This document shows, in pieces, positions 17,558-25,383 of a stretch of DNA of 47,825 bases. Positions within the stretch are counted from its first letter, which is position 1. Every line of letters starts with the position of its first letter. This DNA comes from a bacterium (GTDB taxonomy: Bacteria > Bacteroidota > Bacteroidia > NS11-12g > UBA955): the NCBI GenBank assembly GCA_029945665.1, contig JAQSCZ010000017.1:1-47825 (forward strand), in the 5' to 3' direction. The notes under the pieces are model-generated. The model ran no database searches. It was not told the DNA's origin and was given only the letters and a program-made list of their open reading frames with translations. The position numbers and the translations under genes are program-made.

Positions 17558-17736
17558 TTTTTAATGGGTGCAATTTCACTCTGCATTTTTGGAATCATAC
17601 TGACGGCAGTCACCTTATGACATGACCCTTGTCCTTTACAATCGCCGCAACAATTAGGCTTGTTAACCATTGTGAGAGTAAGATTTACTGCTTGTGAAAC
17701 CTGAATTACTTTTGTTGGTGTTATGATTTTTGTCAT
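17554..17736 (-). CDS. Small Cys-rich peptide coupled to ccoI
   Basis: A 60-residue protein whose stop overlaps the ccoI start by 4 nt, so it is very probably translated. It has no signal sequence or membrane helix. The centre has NCCGDCKGQGSCHK with Cys29, Cys30, Cys33, Cys39 and His40, a potential soft-metal site, flanked by Val/Thr-rich segments. I do not recognise a named family. Because it is the first gene after the Rrf2 regulator and is coupled to a copper pump, a copper chaperone or sensor role is a reasonable guess, not shown. Confidence 0.72.
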   Translation of the reverse strand: MTKIITPTKVIQVSQAVNLTLTMVNKPNCCGDCKGQGSCHKVTAVSMIPKMQSEIAPIKK

Positions 17737-17785
17737 ATATTAATATTAAAATACCTTTTTATCTTTTATTAATTCAAAAAAATAG

Positions 17786-18220
17786 CTATTTATTTCTTAA
17801 GAAAAATTTTCCGGAATCTAGTTTCTCATTAAAATCGCCAATCGTATTGTCCTCTATCATCATTATCAAATTCTTTTTTATTTCTTTGAATTCATTGTGG
17901 ACAGGGCAGGGGTTCTTTTCTGAACAAGCCTTTAAACCCAATACACAATCCTTATAAATTGAATCCCCGTCAATGGCCTTAACAATATCCGCTAATGAAG
18001 TTTTTAAATCAAAATGATCCATATAAAATCCACCATTTGGACCTTTTACTGAGTGTACTAATTTTCTTCTACTTAAATCTTGCATTATTTTAGCTACAAA
18101 ATGCTCGGGTGAATCTGTGCCTTTTGCAATTTCCTTAATGCCTACACGCGCTTCATCTTTTGACTTTTGTGCGATAAAAATCATTGCTTTAATGGCGTAT
18201 TCACAGGACTTAGAAAACAT
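17786..18220 (-). CDS. Rrf2 family transcriptional regulator with Cys cluster site
   Basis: A 144-residue winged-helix regulator. It starts MFSKSCEYAIKAMIFIAQKS, the typical Rrf2 opening, and continues through GIKEIAKGTDSPEHFVAKIMQDLSRRKLVHSVKGPNGGF, the helix-turn-helix and wing. The C-terminal half has CVLGLKACSEKNPCPVH, three Cys residues spaced as in Fe-S binding members such as NsrR and IscR, though the first gap is 6 residues rather than 5. It would sense nitric oxide, oxygen or Fe-S state and control the cbb3 operon that follows 49 nt downstream, and probably itself. Confidence 0.92.
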   Translation of the reverse strand: MFSKSCEYAIKAMIFIAQKSKDEARVGIKEIAKGTDSPEHFVAKIMQDLSRRKLVHSVKGPNGGFYMDHFDLKTSLADIVKAIDGDSIYKDCVLGLKACSEKNPCPVHNEFKEIKKNLIMMIEDNTIGDFNEKLDSGKFFLRNK

Positions 18221-18238
18221 TAGTGCTTTATTATGTTA

Positions 18239-18246
18239 CAAAACTA
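18239..18246 (-). promoter_or_regulatory. -7 element of the rrf2-cco operon promoter
   Basis: On the minus strand the sequence is TAGTTTTG, an exact TAnnTTTG match, 18 nt before the rrf2 start codon. A clear TTTG -33 element is not seen upstream, as expected if the promoter needs an activator or is tuned by the nearby palindromes. Confidence 0.45.
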
Positions 18247-18252
18247 AAAGAA

Positions 18253-18266
18253 TTAATTTAAATTAA
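18253..18266. promoter_or_regulatory. 14-bp perfect palindrome in the rrf2 promoter spacer
   Basis: TTAATTTAAATTAA reads the same on both strands. It lies 6 bp upstream of the -7 element of rrf2, where a repressor would block RNA polymerase. It is a candidate autoregulatory operator for the Rrf2 protein. A/T-rich composition makes chance palindromes more likely. Confidence 0.35.
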
Positions 18267-18391
18267 AAGAGTTTAATATCTTTTAATGGGTTTTAACTAA
18301 AATGACCTCCGTTAATAAATGACGTTAAACCTTAATACCATTATGTAAATCACTGTTGATAAGCTAATGGTGACAAATATCTTTTCAGTGA

Positions 18392-18405
18392 CTGATGAAA
18401 ATCAG
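18392..18405. promoter_or_regulatory. FNR/CRP-geometry palindrome CTGAT-N4-ATCAG
   Basis: Perfect 5-bp arms around a GAAA centre reproduce the geometry of FNR boxes (TTGAT-N4-ATCAA) with one base change per arm. It lies in the 262-bp divergent region between rrf2 and the small membrane gene. A possible rightward -7 box at 18428-18436 (TAGCATTTG, one base longer than consensus) would put the centre near -43, a class II activator position. Confidence 0.4.
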
Positions 18406-18482
18406 ATAATGTTCTGTTTTTTTTCAATAGCATTTGTGTCTCAAATGCAGTAGATTCGCTATTAGAAGCTTACTAAATTATT

Positions 18483-18749
18483 ATGAAAAATTTATTTGAA
18501 AAAACCATTGAGTGGATTGGTTGGCTTCAAATTGTTGCATCACCACTTTTAATTGGCTTTGCGCTTGGCGTAATTGTATATATCAACTTTTATAATGCCA
18601 TTGGTTTAAGTTTTGGAATTCTAAGCACTATTATTGGATTGGTTATAGGCATTCGTTTTGCCACTAAAAAATTAAAAGGAGAAGGCACAATGTCGTTTCT
18701 TTCCAAAGTAATAGCGAGTCATGAACTCAATAAAAAAGAAGAAGAATAG
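18483..18749 (+). CDS. Small two-helix membrane protein
   Basis: An 88-residue protein with two predicted membrane helices (WLQIVASPLLIGFALGVIVYI and IGLSFGILSTIIGLVIGIRFA), then a Lys-rich cytoplasmic tail ending in KKEEE. I do not recognise a family. It is divergent from the cbb3 operon and shares its control region. The beta-barrel gene begins 3 nt after its stop, so both are likely on one transcript. Confidence 0.75.
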   Translation: MKNLFEKTIEWIGWLQIVASPLLIGFALGVIVYINFYNAIGLSFGILSTIIGLVIGIRFATKKLKGEGTMSFLSKVIASHELNKKEEE

Positions 18750-18752
18750 AAT

Positions 18753-19481
18753 ATGAAATTTAATACCCTTACAATGATATTGGTGTTGTTTTGTTTCAAA
18801 GCAAATGCGCAGCAGCAATACGAAACTGGACAAATTTGGATAGGATTAAACGTCTCTCCAAACAGAAGTTTTAGGAATTTGGATAATACTGAAAACAATG
18901 CTTACAATGATTCTATTTACAATGAAAAAAGTAAAGAGACTCAAAAAACAGGCTATTCATTTGGATTTGCTTTTAGCAAAATGATGCGTAAAAAAATCTC
19001 ATTTGAAACGGGTTTGCAATTCTCTAACCAAGGTTATCAAAAAATATACAGAGGCCTTGTTTTCGGCAGTATGCTTACTTCCTCTGGAACTCCTACAAAA
19101 ACAGCTACAATGTATTACCGATATAAATTTCAATACTTAGGAATTCCCCTAAAATTAAGCTTTCTATTTGGAGAAGAGAGAACACGTTTTTTTGTGTGTG
19201 CAGGTATGAATTTAAATATACTTTTAAAATCTAATATAAGAGGCACAATAGATTACCCTAGCAGTAAAAACGAAGTTATCAAATTTTCTTCAAACACAAC
19301 ATACAATAAATTTAATTTGGCGCCTTATATAAGCCTCGGTGTAATGAGCCAGATTAATTCCAAACTTAATTTTAAAATAGGTCCTTACTTTAATTATGAC
19401 ATTCTATCTATTCGAAACTCATCTTTAAAGGAAAATCTTTGGGACTTAGGTTTTAATATTGGTTTATACCGATTACTATAA
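18753..19481 (+). CDS. Outer-membrane beta-barrel protein (PorT/OMP_b-brl type)
   Basis: A 242-residue protein with a signal peptide (MKFNTLTMILVLFCFKANAQQ). The rest shows alternating beta strands such as ISFETGLQFSNQGYQK, YKFQYLGIPLKLSFLFG, RFFVCAGMNLNILL and LAPYISLGVMSQI. The YxxLGIPLKL strand with GxNxxxLL is the signature of the outer-membrane beta-barrel family (PF13568-like) that includes PorT. It is not necessarily PorT itself. No substrate can be assigned. Confidence 0.82.
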   Translation: MKFNTLTMILVLFCFKANAQQQYETGQIWIGLNVSPNRSFRNLDNTENNAYNDSIYNEKSKETQKTGYSFGFAFSKMMRKKISFETGLQFSNQGYQKIYRGLVFGSMLTSSGTPTKTATMYYRYKFQYLGIPLKLSFLFGEERTRFFVCAGMNLNILLKSNIRGTIDYPSSKNEVIKFSSNTTYNKFNLAPYISLGVMSQINSKLNFKIGPYFNYDILSIRNSSLKENLWDLGFNIGLYRLL

Positions 19482-19484
19482 CCC

Positions 19485-19515
19485 AAAAAAATGCACCTGC
19501 TTTGAACAGGTGCAT
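19485..19515 (-). terminator. Intrinsic terminator of the SprB-repeat gene
   Basis: Arms at 19491-19499 and 19507-19515 (ATGCACCTG/CAGGTGCAT) form a perfect 9-bp stem with a 7-nt loop. On the minus strand the stem is followed by six T (19485-19490). It lies between convergent genes and may also stop rightward transcripts, though the U-tract is only on the leftward side. Confidence 0.8.
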
Positions 19516-19538
19516 CTCTAATTTATCAATTACAATTT

Positions 19539-22500
19539 TTATTCTTTTATGAATTTCACACTTTCGCTATAGCCATTATTAGATTGAACCTTGGCAATGT
19601 AAATACCTGGTGATAACTCATCCATATTTATTTGAAGGTCATTTCCTATAACATTAACAGTCTTTACAACTTGTCCTTGAACATTGTATATTACAACAGT
19701 ATTGGTAGTTCCAAACAATTCATTTAATTGAAAATTAAGGATACCTCCTGTTGGATTCGGATAAATAGTCAACCCATTTTTTCTGCTTAAAATAGTGTTC
19801 ACCTTACTCGTGTTTTTAACATAAGTATTTATTGCAGTGTTAGTAAATACTGGTGCATTGTAATCAAAATAAATACCTGCCATATTTTTTAATTGTGTAC
19901 CTACTTTTATGCTCGCAGATTTAGGTTTTATATTATAGGCTACCCATCCTTGTGCAAAGGCATTATAAGTACCTTTGGGAGTATAATCTAAATTGATATT
20001 ATCGAAAGTAAAGAAAATAACACCCGCATCATTCATCGTTGTATTCACCTTGTGAGAAGCTCCAATAATATTTAAAGTTTCGATATCAAAATCTTTAGAT
20101 AAAGTATCAATTACCACTACTTTTTGCGCCAATGCAGTTCCGTTGTTTTCAAAATGTATAACATATCTAAAATCTTTATCCGTTAAAGGAATTAAACCTT
20201 CTATGCCAGTACCTTTTGGATAAACCTCTTTGTAATTTGGATCATATGAACTTCTAACAACAGTTGTGTTGCTGTAAATATTATTCCAAGGTGTAGATTC
20301 ACCAGTTATCCATTTTGTATAGACCGGAGAATCGTAAGCAGCACTATCAATAAAATCAATTTCAGTACCCAATGGTATATTGGTTGGAGTAAAGTAATAT
20401 TGATAGGATGAAGTGTATCTGCCAGGCTTTATGGTAATGGGAGAGGTAAATTCATATTGATTTGGAAAGCCCGAATTAGGAACACTCATTGGAATACTAC
20501 TTGCACTAAAAGACAATTGTCCATCGTGCGAATAGCTGGTCTGCACTGCCGTTTCCTTCGTATTTCCTTGATTGTAAGTAACCATCTCTTGGATATAGGT
20601 GTTGCCCGGTATTGGTGAATTCCTATTCATTAAAAAGCTTTGAATATCGTGAATAGGCGTTAAATTATTAGCAAAATCAAGCGTCTTTGTGCAAGTACTT
20701 CCAGTTGTTGCCGTATAACTAATATTATTACTTTGACAAGAGGCTAATGCATTATTCGCACCAATTATTTCTTCTATAACATAACTGCCATTTGGTAATT
20801 TTATACTGTAATATCCATTGTCATTGGTAGCGGCATAGCCACCGCCGTTGGTATTAATTAAAACATTGGCAATGCCATCTTCTCCTGCATCCTGTGTACA
20901 ATTAGAATTTAAGTCATTATAAACTATTCCACTCACTTCGCAATAGCAATTTTTACCAGCTGGATTATAACCAACCCTCACGTATTCATATCCGCTACAT
21001 CCATTAGCATCTGTAACCACTAAATTATAATAGCCTTCTTTTAAACTTGATATTGTAGAAGTTGTGGCACCATTGGACCACTTGTAAGTATAGGGTGTTT
21101 TACCTCCATATGGCGAAGCAGTGGCCGTTCCATCGCTTGCAAAAATGCAACTTGATCGGGTCGAATTCATTCCAATACCAATTGGAGAAACTTGTCCAAC
21201 ATATACATATTTTGTAACAGAACACTGATTAGCATCCTTTATGATGCATGAATATGACCCTAATGGAACACCCGAAATATAACTTGTAGTTGCCCCACTG
21301 CTCCATAAATAAGTGAGTGGTGGCGAACTTCCAGAAGCACTTACATACACAGCTCCTGTAGTATTTGGACAAATTGCATCATTTTTTCCAGGGTTAGCAT
21401 ATATCTGCGATATAGGTGGTACATTAACAGCTCCATGTTGTTTGCAACCAACTGCATCTACAATAAAGAATGAATAATCACCAATTCCAACACTGCTTAT
21501 GGTATTAGTCGTGCTAGATAACCCCGACCACTTATAAGTGTATGGGGTAGTGCCGCCATTTACAGTTAATACGGCTCCTCCTGTTTTACTTGTACAAGCA
21601 CTTGGTGTAGAATTATAATTAACTGTTATTGGAGTGCTAGTAGTTATGTATGCCCCACCAGCGCCGATACAACCATTCACATCTGTTACTTTTACGGAAT
21701 GATAAGCATCGCCCGTTAAATTTGTAACCGAAGCAGTAGTTGAACCATTGTCCCATAAATAAGAATAAGGGCCAGTTCCGCCTGTAATAAAGGCTGTAGC
21801 CTTTCCGTCGGCATTTAAACATTTTGCGGGTCCTGAAGTGGTATTAACACTTATTTGTGGATTTTGAGCTACATAAATTCCTGCCTCTCCGCCGCATCCA
21901 TTTACATCTGTTACGTAACAACTGTATACGCCTGTTACCAATCCTGTAATACTATTTGTAGTAGCCCCATTGTTCCAAGCGTATGAATAAGGAGAACTGC
22001 CGCCTGTAACACTTGTAATTGTGGCAGAACCATTGGTACAACTGGCAACAGTGTTACTTGTTTTTAAATCTAATCCTTTGCAATTAACATAAAAACTATC
22101 TTGCATTACATAGCAACCATTCGCATCGCTAATCTTAATTTGGGTTCCACCCCTTCCTGCTGGACAACCTTGGGCATAAGTAACACTTAATGGACTTGCG
22201 CCAGATACAAGACTGCTACCACTTTTGCCATCTATTAAATCAACCGTGTATGGGCCTGTACCTCCTTTAATATTGTTGACTATTAAAGTACCTCCACTGC
22301 AAGAAATAGTTAAAGAGGCTATTCCATCATGTGTAATTCCAACACCAAAGTTTCCTAAATAAACACTATTGTTAATGTAAAAATTCGGAGAGGCTCCAAG
22401 ACCATTATAGTTTCCACTACCCGAGCTTCCAGTGAATGTAATTGTTTGTGGACTGCCTGTTATACTTATACTGCCGTCCTGAACATTTGCCCCATTATAC

Positions 22501-22676
22501 CAATTTAAGGTAAAAGGGTAGGTGACCCCAGTAAAACTGACTGTTGCGGTACCAGTACCTCCCGGACACACCGGTGTGTTTGAAGTCAGTGTCATCGTTT
22601 GGGAAATTGCATTTATTGCAAAAAGTAATAATGGCATAAGCAACCATTTTTTGATTTGTAAAAGATTTGATATCAT
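19539..22676 (-). CDS. SprB-repeat adhesin-like T9SS type A cargo protein
   Basis: About 1045 residues from ATG 22676, which gives a clean signal peptide (MISNLLQIKKWLLMPLLLFAINAIS). An in-frame ATG at 22700 would add 8 residues. After an N-terminal Ig-like region come five SprB-type repeats of about 60-70 residues, each with GGxxPYxYxW and VTDxNGC blocks. Then follow an SdrD-B-like segment (GIVYNDLNSNCTQDAGEDGI), a DUF7619-like beta domain (YDPNYKEVYPKG, FENNGTALAQKV) and a type A sorting tail (LTIYPNPTGGILNF to ESVKFIKE). The likely role is a surface or secreted adhesin; SprB itself mediates gliding in Flavobacterium. Confidence 0.9.
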   Translation of the reverse strand: MISNLLQIKKWLLMPLLLFAINAISQTMTLTSNTPVCPGGTGTATVSFTGVTYPFTLNWYNGANVQDGSISITGSPQTITFTGSSGSGNYNGLGASPNFYINNSVYLGNFGVGITHDGIASLTISCSGGTLIVNNIKGGTGPYTVDLIDGKSGSSLVSGASPLSVTYAQGCPAGRGGTQIKISDANGCYVMQDSFYVNCKGLDLKTSNTVASCTNGSATITSVTGGSSPYSYAWNNGATTNSITGLVTGVYSCYVTDVNGCGGEAGIYVAQNPQISVNTTSGPAKCLNADGKATAFITGGTGPYSYLWDNGSTTASVTNLTGDAYHSVKVTDVNGCIGAGGAYITTSTPITVNYNSTPSACTSKTGGAVLTVNGGTTPYTYKWSGLSSTTNTISSVGIGDYSFFIVDAVGCKQHGAVNVPPISQIYANPGKNDAICPNTTGAVYVSASGSSPPLTYLWSSGATTSYISGVPLGSYSCIIKDANQCSVTKYVYVGQVSPIGIGMNSTRSSCIFASDGTATASPYGGKTPYTYKWSNGATTSTISSLKEGYYNLVVTDANGCSGYEYVRVGYNPAGKNCYCEVSGIVYNDLNSNCTQDAGEDGIANVLINTNGGGYAATNDNGYYSIKLPNGSYVIEEIIGANNALASCQSNNISYTATTGSTCTKTLDFANNLTPIHDIQSFLMNRNSPIPGNTYIQEMVTYNQGNTKETAVQTSYSHDGQLSFSASSIPMSVPNSGFPNQYEFTSPITIKPGRYTSSYQYYFTPTNIPLGTEIDFIDSAAYDSPVYTKWITGESTPWNNIYSNTTVVRSSYDPNYKEVYPKGTGIEGLIPLTDKDFRYVIHFENNGTALAQKVVVIDTLSKDFDIETLNIIGASHKVNTTMNDAGVIFFTFDNINLDYTPKGTYNAFAQGWVAYNIKPKSASIKVGTQLKNMAGIYFDYNAPVFTNTAINTYVKNTSKVNTILSRKNGLTIYPNPTGGILNFQLNELFGTTNTVVIYNVQGQVVKTVNVIGNDLQINMDELSPGIYIAKVQSNNGYSESVKFIKE

Positions 22677-22776
22677 AATGTTTGGTATATTTAATACCAT
22701 AGACGCATAACCCCAAAATTATGTGACACATTGCTTGGCTTTTAGTAAAATCCCTACACTGTCATTAGCATTTTAT

Positions 22777-23439
22777 TTACTTCCAACCATTTTTCCCAAT
22801 CAATGGTACAAAACTAAAATCCTCGAAAATTTCAGATTTTAATTCATTTCCTGGAAGTTTTGTAATTCGAACCATCTTTTGTTTGGTGTCGTTTCCAACA
22901 GGAATTACTAGGTATCCATTTTCTTTTAATTGATTAAATAATATTTTAGGAACCGATGGTGCACCAGCAGTTACTATGATTTTATCAAATGGTGCTTGCT
23001 CCACCCAACCAATTGTGCCATCGCCAACTTTTAAATGAAGTTGTTTATCTCCAATCAATTTTAAAATTTTCGCTGCTTGTTTTGATAATTCAGCATGCCT
23101 CTCGATACTATAAACAATTGCACCACATGCTAATAAAATGGAAGCCTGATAACCACTTCCTGTGCCTATCTCTAAAACTTTGTCTCCAATGCTCAATTGC
23201 AGTAATTGACTTTGGTAAGCAACAGTATATGGTTGAGATATGGTTTGTCCAGAACCAATGGGGAAAGCTTTATCTTCATAAGCATGTATTTCGAACTCAC
23301 TTGGTATAAAAAAATGCCTTGGTACTGAATTAATAGCCATTAATACGGCTTCGGCTTTAATCCCTTTTAGCCTCAGCTTATCGGTTAAACCATTTCTTAG
23401 GCCCTTGTGTTTATAGGTATCTTCAAACTTTCTATGCAT
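22777..23439 (-). CDS. pcm: Protein-L-isoaspartate O-methyltransferase
   Basis: A 220-residue SAM-dependent methyltransferase. The conserved blocks are FIPSEFEIHAYEDKAFPIGSGQTISQP (substrate loop), VLEIGTGSGYQASIL (SAM motif I), VYSIERHAEL and FDKIIVTAGAPSVPKILFNQL. It repairs isoaspartyl residues in aged proteins by methylating them with S-adenosylmethionine. It stands alone, divergent from the Gfo/Idh-like gene across a 93-bp region. Confidence 0.95.
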   Translation of the reverse strand: MHRKFEDTYKHKGLRNGLTDKLRLKGIKAEAVLMAINSVPRHFFIPSEFEIHAYEDKAFPIGSGQTISQPYTVAYQSQLLQLSIGDKVLEIGTGSGYQASILLACGAIVYSIERHAELSKQAAKILKLIGDKQLHLKVGDGTIGWVEQAPFDKIIVTAGAPSVPKILFNQLKENGYLVIPVGNDTKQKMVRITKLPGNELKSEIFEDFSFVPLIGKNGWK

Positions 23440-23502
23440 GCGGTTGTATGTTCTTTAGTACACGGTTCATAACAAAATATGGATACAAATAACAAGGTGA
23501 TG

Positions 23503-23510
23503 CATTTTTG
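23503..23510 (+). promoter_or_regulatory. Possible -7 element for the Gfo/Idh-lipoprotein-sugar transferase unit
   Basis: CATTTTTG differs from TAnnTTTG at one base and lies 22 nt before the TTG start at 23533. No convincing -33 partner was found. Confidence 0.3.
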
Positions 23511-23532
23511 TACCAAATAAATTTTATCACAA

Positions 23533-24498
23533 TTGTCTAAAATTAAGATTGGAATTGCCGGAAACTCAGATTCAGTGAATCAATATTTGCCTTTTATTAA
23601 TGCTCAAAATCATTATAAATTTGTTGGCGTATTTGATTCAACTAAATCCGAAAATTTTGAAACTTTTTACGGTTTAAATCCTTTTGTTGATTTTGTTAAA
23701 CGCACCGATGCTGTATTGTTTTGTGGTAGCCTGCATCTTAATTTAACAGAAAATATAATTAGCTGCATTAAATTAAGCAAACATATTATACTCGAAAAAT
23801 TCAATCAATTAGACTATTACGAACTATTAACAATTCAAAAGTTGTTGAAAGAAGCAGGTTCATTGTTCTACTATTCAAATGTCTCAGGTACACAAAGCGT
23901 TTACACAACTGCACGTCAATTAATCAATAACCCCGGTAATATTTCCGCAAAAGTGCATTTACCTTATGTTAAAACTTTTAGCGAAATTGAAAAATTTAAT
24001 ATCTTGGCAGAATCTGTCGATATGGTCATAAGAAGTGTTTCTTCTCCAATTGCGAAAATCAAAGTCAATAGACATTATATTTTTAATCAGCAACCCGATG
24101 AACTCAAAGTTCACCTATTATTTGATAATGGAACGGTCGCCGATATTGTCTATAATCTATTTAGTAAAAATGCGATTAACTACTTCACTGCCTACCAAAA
24201 GGGCAAAATTATAACCGCTGATTTTGATTTAAATAAAGTGGAAGAAACAAGAGTCGATATGATGATGGAAAATCAATTATCGCTCTATAACGATACCAAC
24301 TCAAACCTTACAATTGCCAACAAAATGCAAGTTTTTGAAAAAAAAGTACTTTATTTTGATGCATTACAAAAAGATTTGCTGAATTTTGCAGATTGTATTA
24401 CTAACCATGTTTCACCTCTTGTGGGTATAGAGGAGGCTATAAACGTGGCACATGTATTACAACAAATACAATATACCCGGCATGAATCAATTGTTTAA
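23533..24498 (+). CDS. Gfo/Idh/MocA-like oxidoreductase, divergent
   Basis: A 321-residue protein starting at TTG 23533, the first start in frame. The N-terminus IKIGIAGNSDSVNQYLPFI has the Gfo/Idh Rossmann layout, but the third Gly of the usual GxGxxG/A loop is replaced. LSKHIILEKFNQLDYYE corresponds to the family EKP motif, with Pro replaced by Phe. The C-terminal half has the mixed sheet typical of the family. Such enzymes use NAD(P) on sugars. Neighbouring sugar transferase and lipoprotein suggest a polysaccharide role. The altered motifs leave catalytic activity uncertain. Confidence 0.7.
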   Translation: MSKIKIGIAGNSDSVNQYLPFINAQNHYKFVGVFDSTKSENFETFYGLNPFVDFVKRTDAVLFCGSLHLNLTENIISCIKLSKHIILEKFNQLDYYELLTIQKLLKEAGSLFYYSNVSGTQSVYTTARQLINNPGNISAKVHLPYVKTFSEIEKFNILAESVDMVIRSVSSPIAKIKVNRHYIFNQQPDELKVHLLFDNGTVADIVYNLFSKNAINYFTAYQKGKIITADFDLNKVEETRVDMMMENQLSLYNDTNSNLTIANKMQVFEKKVLYFDALQKDLLNFADCITNHVSPLVGIEEAINVAHVLQQIQYTRHESIV

Positions 24499-25378
24499 TT
24501 TCAGCATTTTAAGTCTTGTTTTAATATTTTTTCTAGGATGTGACAAAGAGAAGGAGCCTATTCCTTCCTATTTACACATTAAAAAATTCACGCTTACAAC
24601 AAATAATCTATCGCAAGGTACTAACACGCAAGATATCACAGATGCGAAGGTTTTTGCCAATGGAAAGGAAGTCGGTACATTCGAACTTCCTGTAACTATT
24701 CCCATATTTTCAGAAGGAGTTGTTGAAATAACAATCTTTCCAACAATTAAGGAAACAGGCAGTGCATACAACAGAAAGTATTACAAACCCTATATTTCTT
24801 TCATCGATACAATCAATTTAAAAGCACTTAGGGTTGATACCATCCAACCTACAACAAAATATAAAGACAATGCAAAATTCGATTGGATATTAGATTTTGA
24901 AAACACGGGGAGTTCATTGGTTAAATACGGTTTAAATAATACTACGGATTCTCTAAAAGTGATTCCAACAAGCTCCCCAGGCATTAATCAACCCTTTTCA
25001 AATTCTAATTATTGTGGTGTTATTAGTATCGACTCACCATCCATTTTCGAAGATTTTGAAGTGGCAACCATTGCTTCCTATACAGTTCCCTCACTTGGAA
25101 CCGATGTTTATGTTGAAATGGATTTTAAAAGCAATGCAAATTTTCAAGTAGGTATATTTACAGATGATGGTGCAAGCATTGTTAGAAGCCCCGTTTTCTA
25201 TGCCTTTCCAACAAACAATGTATGGAAAAAAATATACGTAAACTTAAAAACTGAAACTGGAGACTTACGTCCAGGTTCAAATATTCGTGTATTTTTTGGC
25301 GTCTACAAAGATCCAGCAAATCCGGATCTCAAACCATTGGTATACATGGATAATTTAAAATTAGTCTACGTTCCTTAA
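24482..25378 (+). CDS. Hypothetical lipoprotein
   Basis: A 298-residue lipoprotein from ATG 24482, which gives a proper lipoprotein signal (MNQLFNFSILSLVLIFFLGC, Cys20) followed by DKEKEP. An in-frame ATG at 24452 would bury the signal and is unlikely. It overlaps the previous gene by 17 nt, so the two are coupled. The mature protein is beta-rich and ends with KPLVYMDNLKLVYVP, like the carbohydrate-binding-type sheets found in surface lipoproteins of Bacteroidota. I do not recognise a named family. Confidence 0.8.
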   Translation: MNQLFNFSILSLVLIFFLGCDKEKEPIPSYLHIKKFTLTTNNLSQGTNTQDITDAKVFANGKEVGTFELPVTIPIFSEGVVEITIFPTIKETGSAYNRKYYKPYISFIDTINLKALRVDTIQPTTKYKDNAKFDWILDFENTGSSLVKYGLNNTTDSLKVIPTSSPGINQPFSNSNYCGVISIDSPSIFEDFEVATIASYTVPSLGTDVYVEMDFKSNANFQVGIFTDDGASIVRSPVFYAFPTNNVWKKIYVNLKTETGDLRPGSNIRVFFGVYKDPANPDLKPLVYMDNLKLVYVP

Positions 25379-25383
25379 TCCAT

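Noticed and set aside
19539-22676. DNA-level repeats in the SprB gene as a mobile or tandem-repeat element
   Set aside because: The repeats follow protein domain boundaries and have diverged in sequence, so they are domain duplications.
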